From contig OZ231127.1 of the NCBI GenBank assembly GCA_965153355.1, positions 24,056,001 through 24,120,000 on the forward strand: a stretch of 64,000 nucleotides of DNA. Reading direction: 5' to 3'. This document shows, in pieces, positions 48,148-57,676 of the stretch (the first letter of the stretch is position 1; every line of letters starts with the position of its first letter). The notes beneath the pieces are model-generated. The model was not told the DNA's origin and made no database searches. It saw nothing but the letters and a program-made list of their open reading frames with translations. Source of the stretch: Flaccisagitta enflata (taxonomy: Eukaryota > Chaetognatha > Sagittoidea > Aphragmophora). Position numbers and translations under genes: made by a program.

Positions 48148-48455
48148 TTTGTCTCTACTCTGTCAATTGATAATCGTAGAAATCCTTTTTTAACAACCAA
48201 AACTTGTAGGTCGCTAGGCATCCATTGAAGTGTATTTTGGATGGCTGCAGTATAGAGCCGATATCTCTTAAATACAAGGGCGAATTTTCCTATGTTTACC
48301 TGTCCATGGTGTCTTTGTAATAGAAACATCTTGAATCAAAATATCATAGAACCTAATTCCTAAATCAGCTCTGTCAGGCTTTATATTTGGCTCAATATCA
48401 GGCTCAAAATAATTTGTTTTTGGTTTGAAATATGCTCTTATTTGCAGAAATGCTA

Positions 48456-48777
48456 CAGTAGATCTTGTCTAGACTTGAGATAATGGGGGTAAGCATTGTA
48501 AGAAAACAAATGAAGCCAGGGGATTGATATTTAAAATAAAGATTAATAAAATGATGCTTTATTGCCCATGATAGTTGGTTGGCATGGAAATGTATTTCCA
48601 TGTATTCACACTAAAATAACAACATTTTGAGAAACTTTTTGAGGGAACATTGCTTATCATGGGGAATAAATCATTCTTTAATAATTATTGGTTTATAAGT
48701 AAAATATCAGCCCCTTAGCTTCATTTATTCTTCTATAATGCTTGCCCCATTATCTCAAGTCTAGACGAGATCTACTG
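48456..48777. mobile_element. TA-flanked MITE, CAGTAGATC family
   Basis: 322 bp. Inverted termini CAGTAGATCTTGTCTAGACT and CAGTAGATCTCGTCTAGACT, TA on both sides, internal GTTGGCATGGAAATG. Third family member in the window. Confidence 0.82.
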
Positions 48778-48802
48778 TAGGAGTGCGTGATTTAAGTTGA
48801 GG

Positions 48803-49020
48803 GGGAGCAGGCCAGCGGCCCCAAAGGGGACCAAGTCCTGTAGAACACAGGGGGAATCTGTCCGTCCATCCGTCCGTTCATCTAACTGTTTGTCCCCCCC
48901 CGCCCTATCCTCAGGGCTACACTCATTTTCCCACTTTTTGACTTTTGCTGACGGACAGACAGACGGACCAATGGACGGACCAATGGGCTGAAGGATGGAC
49001 AAAACCTCTTATAGAGTCTT
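48803..49020. mobile_element. Fragments of family-B and family-A hairpin repeats
   Basis: CAGCGGCCCCAAAGGGGACC at 48815 matches the family-B hairpin. 48860-49020 has GTC units and, on the minus strand, CTCTATAAGAGGTTTTGTCC of family A. Too eroded for boundaries. Confidence 0.5.
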
Positions 49021-49639
49021 TAGATTTGATATTAATACAACTATAAAAGAAAAAATAAATAAGAAAATAAATGAAAAGAGTGGACAGAAAAGAAAGAAAA
49101 GAAAAGGTGAAAAAGAGGTGGAAGAAAAGAAAAATTTGGGAAAGGGATGGCTGTGAGAAAGTTTATGGGTTCTGGGTAAGAACAACATGATCTGGCTCCA
49201 TATTCCTCCCAGAATTGTGCTGTTGTTTTAAAAGCATGGAATCTGGCTCATCACTATGAAAGAACAATGTAGTAATCAGGCGAACTCACTTAAAATATGG
49301 CTAAATCATACCAGTTTTTGAGGCGTGACATATCTCTTTGCGTATCTGGCTAAAAAGTGAAAATACACGCTAGTTGCCATGCTCACATGTGTGGGAGGGA
49401 GTGGAGGAGGATTATGCCCCTGCCCATTTGTCTGCAGCTATGATATGCCCATAGACAGATGCCAATGTTATGATGAGCTCATGGAAGGGCGTGTTCTAAG
49501 CACAGGCAGCGCACAAGAGCAATGTCTCACCTTAGAGGCTAGAATTTATCAGAGACGTCCGTCTGAGTCATCAGTCCTTCCCGTCGCTTCTGTCATTCTG
49601 TGTAATCCATCCCCTAGCGACCATCAGAAACTCAATTAG

Positions 49640-50015
49640 CCCTCCCAGGGTCTCAGTGTAGCCACTCCAGGCTAAATCGCCTCTTGGCTCAATCAACCCC
49701 CTCCCGCCACCTAATCTGCCTCTCGAACCTCAAATCTGCCCACTCAGGCATTCAATGCCACTCCAGCCTCATAGCCAAACCTCAAATCTGCTCTCCAAGC
49801 ATTTATCATGCCCTCCAACCCTCAGATATGCGTTCAGTGGCATAAATCAGCCATCTAGAGCCCCCTCAGGACGGATGGACGTCTCAAAATTCCCCCCTGT
49901 GTTCTACAGGACATCGGCCCTTTGGGGCCGCTGCCCTGCTCTCACTCCACTTCTTCACTGGATCACTCAGCAGGGCATCGGGTACCGCTGACCATGTGCG
50001 ATCCTTGGATGACTA
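49640..50015. mobile_element. Family-B hairpin element with minisatellite
   Basis: Degenerate minisatellite (CCTCAAATCTGCCCTCCAGG-like) at 49640-49860, then GACATCGGCCCTTTGGGGCC-GCTGCCC and GCATCGGGTACCGCTGACCA, the inverted layout of the copy at 59194-59555. The left boundary is uncertain. Confidence 0.55.
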
Positions 50016-50036
50016 GTTGAGACTAATCAAATGAAA

Positions 50037-50203
50037 AATGAATGAATAAATGAATGAATGAATGAATGAATGAATGAATGAATGGATGCATGAGTGAATA
50101 GATGCATGAGTGAATAGATGCATGAATGAATGAACATTTTTCGGTCTTATTTCTCTGAATGAATGAATGAATGAATGAATGAATGAATGAATGAATGAAT
50201 GAG
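50037..50203. repeat. (GAAT)n microsatellite, two blocks
   Basis: GAAT at 50037-50083 and 50155-50203, separated by GATGCATGAGTGAATA units. Confidence 0.93.
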
Positions 50204-50909
50204 ATGAAGAATGGTTTATATGCATTTGGTCTTGAGAAATTTCGAGTGATCTTGGTCAATTTCCGTGATTTTTCACTTGAGCGTGACGAACTGAAGACAA
50301 ACGGATGGACGCACAGTCAGAGCCTCTTTTGTTGATGCAATTAAAAATATAAAAATGCTTAGTTGAAACGTGAAGAGTGACAAAAAGATGAAAAATGCAA
50401 CGAGAGTTCACTGAATGAAAAGGAGTTGGTGTTTATTTCAATTTATATCACAAATATGCTCGCTGCTGATGGTTTGAGGTCTCTGACGCTTATAAAACTT
50501 TTTACTTAGGCTTCTACCACACGTATACACATTCTAGCATACTGCGATGAGCAGTGTTTTGAATTTGGTCAATGGCTTCTATTTTATGGTTTGGGCCCTT
50601 AGATTGACCAAAACTGGAAGAACAAGTAAAGATTAACATGCAATGTCAGTGGTCTCTCTACCTAAATTACCTCATTAGCTTTGCAACCTTAATGTCGTGC
50701 AGAATATTAATAAGTGTTGAAAATGGTGGCGAATTTATTAAATATCAATGCTAACCTGCCAAAAAATATTGAATTTATACAGTTTGACCAATAAAGTATC
50801 GCTTAACAATCAAATAAAGATCCAGTTGCAATTTATTCAAGCAGGACTGTATGGTTAATTTTCTCCTTCTCCTCCTCCTCCTCTTCCTTCTTCTTCTTCT
50901 CCATTCCCC

Positions 50910-51240
50910 CTTCAAATCCCAGTCTTGAGGCCCAAATTCCAGTCTCGAGGCCTAAATCCCAGTCTTGAGGCCCTAATCCTAGCCTCTGGGCCCAGATCCC
51001 AGCCTTGAGGCCCACATCTCAGCCTGGAAGTCCACATCCCAGCCAAGGGGCCCAAATCCCAGCCAAGAGGCCCAATTCCAGAGGGAGGAGGAGGAGGAGG
51101 AGAAATTTTCCATATGTGTGAAAGCATAGGTCATCGACCCCTTTGGGGCTGCTGCCCGGCTCCCCCCTCAACTTCAAGCTCAACCTACTCAGGCAGGGCA
51201 AGGGTACTGCTGACCACTTGACGCTTTTGCGACTATTCAA
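50910..51240. mobile_element. Family-B hairpin element with ~22-bp minisatellite
   Basis: Tandem CCCAGTCTTGAGGCCCAAAT-type units at 50917-51070, then GTGTGAAAGCATAGGTCATC, hairpin GACCCCTTTGGGGCTGCTGCCC, GGGTACTGCTGACCACTTGA and CGCTTTTGCGACTATT at the end. Same parts and order as 59194-59555 read on the other strand. Confidence 0.7.
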
Positions 51241-51348
51241 GCCTTGAATTAACCCTCGCAATCGGCGCTCAATTGAGAAATTCCATCAACAACAAACAGA
51301 TAAACAAAAACAACCGAAAGACCGCTTAAAAATAAATCCTCGCTAATT

Positions 51349-51352
<4 letters not shown>

Positions 51353-51420
<68 letters not shown>

Positions 51421-51481
51421 CTCTCTCTCCCCCCCTCTCTCTCTCTCTCTCTCTTTCTCTTTCTCTATCTCTCTCTCTCTT
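51353..51481. repeat. (GA)n joined head-on to (TC)n
   Basis: About 65 bp of GA flows through GAGCTCTCTC directly into TC, forming a near-perfect palindrome around position 51419. Confidence 0.92.
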
Positions 51482-52505
51482 TGTCGATGTCGACCGCCTC
51501 TCGCCTTCGCCTTGTCTGACCAACTTCAAAAGGAAAGACAAGACACTTTGAAATCCCTGTTTAGGTCCGCTAAGCACCCAGGAGGAGGAGCAAACCATCG
51601 GAGGAAGTCGAGGAGGAGGAGGAATATACAGAGTAGGAGAAGTGAATGATGGTACAGACGCTCAATGGTGATTGATGGCAAACGGAACCCTTGTACCCTG
51701 CTTCACTGACTCACATCTCGCAATTCACAATTCACAATTCACGATACAACCCAATTTACTTGATAAAAACTTTTATTTAAGTAAAATCCCTCATTGTGTT
51801 TTCATAAAACTAAACAGAAGTCAGGTTTAACAAACAGGGTCAGGTAAGTAGGGGCAGCGAAAAAGATTTTGTTCTATCACTTACATTGCGAGGATGTCAT
51901 TCAATAAAACTGCCTGAAAAAAGTAGATTAGAATATGGATCAATCAAAGAAGGAATAGACCAATAAATTGATGGGCAAACGAAAAATTTTTTGCTGATTA
52001 ACTAATGTAGCACATATAACTTTTCTTTTCTAGTGGGCTTTATCACTTTCACGCTCGCTGCCCAAAGATCAGGATGAGAAGGAGTTGGTTGAAAAAGATG
52101 AGAAGATGAGATCGATGAGGAAGATGATGATGATGAGGAGGATGAGGAGGAGGAAGCCGAGGTCAAAGATGTAGATCGTAGGAGGGGGCGGGATAAGTGA
52201 AGATCGCAATTCATTTGAGCCTGTCTTAGTGTTTTAATCTCCCCCATTTTCTTCCCTCCTATTCCCCCTTCTCCTTTAGTTTTAACCAACTGCACTCCAC
52301 TCTACTTCATTGACAAACGTGCACAATGCAATGATTGAGAAGACCTTGATATGGGTTTGTGATGTCATTGGTGTATTTGAAGGAGTTGTGCCAAATGATG
52401 AACGCGTTGTATGTTGTTAAATTCACTTCAGCATAATGACAGCGCTCCGAATAGTCTTTAATACGGGAAATGCATTTGGATCTTTGAAGATGATCCTCGG
52501 TTTTT

Positions 52506-52706
52506 AGTCGCGTGCACGCGACTCTACAACCCGCTTTGTCCGTCGGTTGGTCGATCGGTTGGTCGGTCGGTTGGTTGGTCACACTTTACTTTTTTTTATG
52601 ATTTTATTTCTTTGACCTCAATGCTCCTACCCAAATGGTCTGGCGACCTCAAATATGGCCCCTGCTCACCCGCACGCGACTTTGGTAGCCGTGTATCCGG
52701 CCTTGT
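52506..52706 (+). mobile_element. Twin-hairpin repeat, family A (fully palindromic stem)
   Basis: 5' hairpin AGTCGCGTGCACGCGACT is a perfect palindrome. GTTGGTCGATC units follow. Near the end GCACGCGACT complements the 5' arm; terminal region AGCCGTGTATCCGGCCTTGT. This is the clearest copy of the GTGC-stem subfamily. Confidence 0.82.
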
Positions 52707-52825
52707 TGTGCAGGGAGGAAGGAAAAGAATTACATATTTGCAATGAAATGGCAGAAGCTAATCATCAATTGTCAAATAATCGATTGCGTGGCTATTCGTC
52801 AGTTATAGAGGCAAATTAAACAAGT

Positions 52826-52982
52826 GACAATATCGTTGCGGATGGGTGGGCAGGGGCATCCAACCCCCATCCACACCCCATGCCCCCACCAGGCCTCTTG
52901 ATTCTGGAGCAGCGAGCAGCCACAGGAGGTAGGCGGAAGGAGAAGAAGAAGAGGAAGAAAGGAAGAAGAAGAAAAGAAGAAG

Positions 52983-53015
<33 letters not shown>
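52826..53015. repeat. Twin-hairpin fragment and (GAA)n repeat
   Basis: Minus-strand 3' half of the C-rich subfamily at 52826-52925 (GTTGCGGATGGGTGGGCAGG), then GAA/AGAAGA trinucleotides to about 53010. Confidence 0.7.
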
Positions 53016-53017
<2 letters not shown>

Positions 53018-53649
53018 AAGAAAGTGAAAGAAGAAAGTGCAAGAATAGCATCTGGAGTCAGTATAAGATAATTTGCATATTGCAGGTTTATGATTATCGC
53101 TCCGTTGTCAGGTTGTGGATTTGGATCACAGTCAATTCGTATTAGATCCATTACTTAAACAAACTCATTTTATTTTTGAAATAGAAAAAAAAAGGAAATT
53201 TCTCGAACATGCAAAAGTTATCTACGCCGTTCTGTGTTTTATGTAGCCGTCGTCATCAGATTTTCACTGATTAAAAAATTAAAAAAAAACATAAGCGTAA
53301 TTGAAATACGGGAAAATCAACAACGGGTCAGTCGATAACTTGACAAGTTGATCTTACAACTGCAGGAAAAAACTGCTGGAACAAGCGAGTAGGGACATTC
53401 TTTAGTCTGGACATAGGTCCATTAGTCAAACTAGACGGGAAGTGTCACTCACTCGCTCGCTTAGTTGGGTGCCAGAGATATCTTCAACAATGGAAATATC
53501 CTTGCATTAAATTGGTACACCGTTTTGAGTTTCTGTGGTTCAACTTTAAAAAAATATTTTCTCAAGAGTAAAAGCGGTTAGAGAAAACTGACTCTGTGGG
53601 GTAAATTGCATCAAAATCAGACAGGCTATCTTATAAAAAGACAATGGTT

Positions 53650-53904
53650 TATCATAATGCGGTGGGGGGGGGGGGATGCTTCATTTTTTTTTTGTCGGCA
53701 GCGTTGGAGGAAAGAATTTTGCTTCTCGGCAGAAAAGAAGAACCAAGAGGCCTGGCCCCCACTCCAACACACCTACCCATAAAAACATCTAAAACACTCG
53801 TTTTCCCACTTTTCGACTCATGGGTTACGGACGGGCCGACGGACGGACCGACAGACGGACGGACCAACAGACAAAGCCTCTTGTAGGGTTGCGTGTCCGC
53901 TACT
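53650..53904 (-). mobile_element. Twin-hairpin repeat, C-rich-middle subfamily
   Basis: Counterpart of 47115-47370. The homopolymer is G10 here instead of C14. Confidence 0.65.
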
Positions 53905-54364
53905 AAAAAGAAAACAGAAATGAATACATGTACCTCTGCTTATGGTAATCGAATGTACCGTTTATCATCCGACAAAATTACATATGTTGAATAATCACCA
54001 ACCGCTACTTTTTTATCAGACTTTTTTTTATTGTGTGGAATTGTTATTGATAAACCATTTGAAGGGCGAAGTTGAGTAAATATAACTCGTCCTACTTGTT
54101 GCCTCGTTGGTGTTAAGGGGCCAGATTTCTCAAGATATCTTCTTCATGTGTTGGCGGCAGATAAACTTGGTCCTATCACCCAGAACAAAAGAGAGAATCG
54201 ATACACACACACATTTATATCTTAACTTGCCTTTCTTTTAACTGGCATGACAAACACCGAAAATATTTTTTTTTTGTTTCAAATTTCTTTTTTTCGTTTT
54301 TTGGGCAATGGCGCTAATTGTACTACCATTGTACATTGTACAATCTTTATCGTGTTCTATCCAT

Positions 54365-54493
54365 TCGCGACTCTAGAACTTGCCGTGTTGGTCCATTGGT
54401 TGGTCCATTGGTGACATTTTGAAATGTGAGCGGTTTTGCTATACTGCCCCTTCTCACCTGTTTGTGACTTGGGAGAGTGTATACGGCCTTGTT
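54365..54493 (+). mobile_element. Degraded twin-hairpin repeat
   Basis: Counterpart of 46531-46657: CGCGACTCTAGAACTTGCCG start, ATACGGCCTTGTTCT end. Confidence 0.6.
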
Positions 54494-55419
54494 CTCTCAT
54501 ACTTGCTTAAAATGTGCGACCAACAAGCACCCTATTAAGGACCCCAACCCCTAGGTTTAAGCACTTTTGACCAAATGTATGCTTTCAATGCCTAAAAACT
54601 TAGTTAAGTTATATTCATTTATTATGAAACGGATGCCTGGGGCAACGGGTTTCGCCGACTATCAGAAAACTCTAACTTTTCTTCGTTTCATTCTTGAGTA
54701 GTAGCGATAATCCACATCGTCTCAATTATTTCTCACTTAGCGCTATCCATTTCTTTTATTTATTCCTTCTCCAATTCCTTATTTTCTTTCTCCCCAGTGT
54801 CTAATATCGACACCCGAGTGAGCTTTTATTCCCTTTTAGAATCTCCTATTCTGGTTTCTTTGTAACAATCACAGAATGGAATTTCCCATTACGGGAGTGC
54901 GATCCGTGATTGTAAAAGGTTGCTCGCATGCCGCTAAGATCTATTTCTACTACTAGGTGATGAAAAGTTTTCCTTTGGGGTTTTGAGCCTTTCCTTTTCT
55001 TTCTTTGGCTGAAACCCATTTGGCCACTCGATGACTATTTTTTCCTCTTTTATTACTAGCATTAGCCTATTAGCCATAAAGGATTATCGTTTTTTAATTT
55101 GCGGTTCTCATTTTTACGTGTAATTAAAGAGTGTTTTGAAAGTGTTTCCAATTGTTAAACTTAAAGTCATACGGAAATAATAAACTTACCCCATCAAAAC
55201 TCTAATCGCATTAACACGCTAATCGCGGACGGGCAAACTTCACTATGGGAAGATAAAAGAAAACGTGAAATTGTCAATCTGACAGACAAACAGATTATCA
55301 GAAGGAAAGGTGAACAGATAGAGCATGATGGACAGAATCAGAGCTCGTTGTGAGAGAAAAGGGAAACAAGTTGTCATTCGGACTGGCTGATTTTACTATG
55401 ATTTGTCTGTTCTGTCAAG

Positions 55420-55725
55420 TTGTTTCGTGCTGACTGCTTCACTGCTTTGCGCTTTTCAGTTCCAATGGGAAACCGCAAGGATACAAATTACAATAGAGAA
55501 CTCAACGAAACTGATATTGCCGGACTGTCCACCTTCTTCTGTCTAGATAACAGTGGACACAAAACAGTAGAGGCAAATACTAATTTGACAAACCGTGAAA
55601 ACTCGCTTAGAAAGAGCGTCGGAACTCCGCCCAGAACAAGTTCGGTGGTTGTCCCGGAAAACCACAAAAATGCATTGTCCACATCAGAAGGATGTGTGCC
55701 TACTGTGCTGGGTCATTTTGGATGA
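55420..55725 (+). CDS. Hypothetical 101-aa ORF, intact in this arm only
   Basis: ATG 55420 to TGA 55725. The product starts MFRADCFTALRFSVPMGNRK and is polar, with no domain that I recognise, no signal peptide and no membrane segment. The same sequence in the left arm (minus strand, about 42565-45590) is split by the 2.74 kb insertion and carries an extra 5 bp that shifts the frame. It may be non-coding or part of an older element; I list it because it is the longest non-repeat ORF in the shared unique sequence. Confidence 0.25.
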   Translation: MFRADCFTALRFSVPMGNRKDTNYNRELNETDIAGLSTFFCLDNSGHKTVEANTNLTNRENSLRKSVGTPPRTSSVVVPENHKNALSTSEGCVPTVLGHFG

Positions 55726-56815
55726 GCACAGTTCTCATTACTCGAAATCCTAGCTGTAGGGATGGTTATCCTATCCTGAGTGTCCATTTTTCGATGACAT
55801 TAAAATCCTGTTCTTCTCGCCTCACAACTGAATGACTTCCAACATTTTTCCGTACAATTTCATGAATAAATTAATATTAGTTTCAAGTAATGATTAGTTT
55901 ATTACAGGAAATATCAAGGCCATTATGAAATGAAAAAGAAATTCGATTTAACGGTTAAGGACAAACACACTTTTAATTGATAAGGGAACAATTCAATTTC
56001 ATGTAGAAAATCAACTTGTTTGGTGAATTGAAAGGAAAACCACAGAGAGTTTGTTGGTGAAAAAAATGCTCCCTTCCAATCAAATTGTCTAAGCACGGAA
56101 ATTGTAATGATAGGGCCAATTTGCAGCAATTAGCAAAGATCATGCCAACAAAAAAAAATGTTAGGTAGGAACCATAAATAATGTACATTTGAGTGGTGAT
56201 ATAATTAATGACTAGAATTAAGCTCAATGTTATCAGACGAGAAAACAAAATAAAAGAGGGTGTTTTGGCGAATTATGAAATGATTATGCAGCAATGAAAA
56301 GCGACGAAACTGATTTAGTCATCTGGATAACTTGAATTTTCCTTCCCTGTCTACACATTCATAACACTTGCTTACCAACTTTTGAGACAAGATCAAACCA
56401 TTTGGATTAATGTTTTCAAAGAATCACTTACAGTTTCTCATTGATTGATAATTAAACATTGAAAGTCATAAAATAATTACAGCTCATTAAGAGCAACGTG
56501 AAAGGATTTTACAAAACCTATGTGCAATTGTGCATAATAGTTTCTATAGTGAGTTTACGATCAATAACGATTGGCGATTTATACTAAGTCCCACAAGGAT
56601 ACCAAATTTCCGAAAGATACTAAAAAATCATGCAAATCACACTGTCAAATAAATGTTAAAAAATTGTACACATAGAAATGTGAACACTGCAGGATCACCC
56701 GTTTAATGTCTCACAATGAAAAAGTCTTTCGCTGAGCATTTAATTTCAGTGAAGGTCTAGTCTTGTTCTCGGAGAGTTTTCCCTTCAATTATACTCTAGA
56801 ACAGTCCAATGTATC
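55726..56815. other. Unique sequence shared by both arms, no gene called
   Basis: Counterpart of 41490-42580. Open frames are not conserved between the arms. Confidence 0.5.
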
Positions 56816-56818
56816 TCT

Positions 56819-57000
<182 letters not shown>

Positions 57001-57111
57001 AGAATACGCCAAACTGAAGACGACGCGATTTGGACGAGAAGAAGCCAAAAGGTCTCAATGACGCAATCTCAACGTAAATGTATTCTTAAATCTTTAATAG
57101 GTAACAAAAAA

Positions 57112-57293
57112 ACAAGGTCAGATACACGGCAATCCGTCGCGAACGGTTGGGCAGGAGCAGTAATGCAAAAACCGCTCGCAATTTCAAAAATATTTCGGAT
57201 CGACCAACGGACCGACCAACAGACCGACTGACGGACCGACCGACGGACCGACCGACCGACAAGGCAAGGTGAAGAGTCGCGTGTCCGCGACTT
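57112..57293 (-). mobile_element. Twin-hairpin repeat, family A
   Basis: Minus strand: hairpin AGTCGCGGACACGCGACT, GTC units, CTCCTGCCCAACCGTTCGCG then AC, GCCGTGTATCTGACCTTGTT. Counterpart of 41071-41246; between (TC)n and (GA)n. Confidence 0.78.
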
Positions 57294-57300
57294 AAAAGCG

Positions 57301-57420
<120 letters not shown>

Positions 57421-57437
57421 ATGATGTAGACGCGACA

Positions 57438-57676
57438 CTAACAGAGGACGCGTTCGCGATCGAGAAATGAAGATTTGCGGGCCGAGGATGCGAGTCTCGA
57501 CACTGGAAGTGGTCCAGGATGCGGCCCCGTCAACGGCCCTGGATGCGAACTGGAAAGAGGGCCTGGATGCGCGCTTGGATGAGAATCAGGATGCGAAACC
57601 GCGTTTGCAATTTGCGAGTGGAATCCGGATGCGGAGTCGGGATGCGGAGGAACGAAAGCCGCCAGACTTAATGATC
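57438..57676 (-). CDS. hhex: Hhex copy 2, last exon
   Basis: 239 bp, acceptor TATTCTAG on the minus strand, stop TAG at 57438-57440. Pro/His/Ser-rich tail. Confidence 0.88.

Larger units (their letters stand above)
47620..53403. other. Spacer between the two arms of the inverted duplication
   Basis: 5.8 kb present once. It contains hairpin repeats, a CAGTAGATC MITE, GAAT and GA/TC microsatellites and family-B elements listed separately. I find no domain-bearing ORF. Unannotated parts (47620-47998, 48148-48455, 49021-49600, 50204-50900, 51482-52505) show nothing recognisable. Confidence 0.7.
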
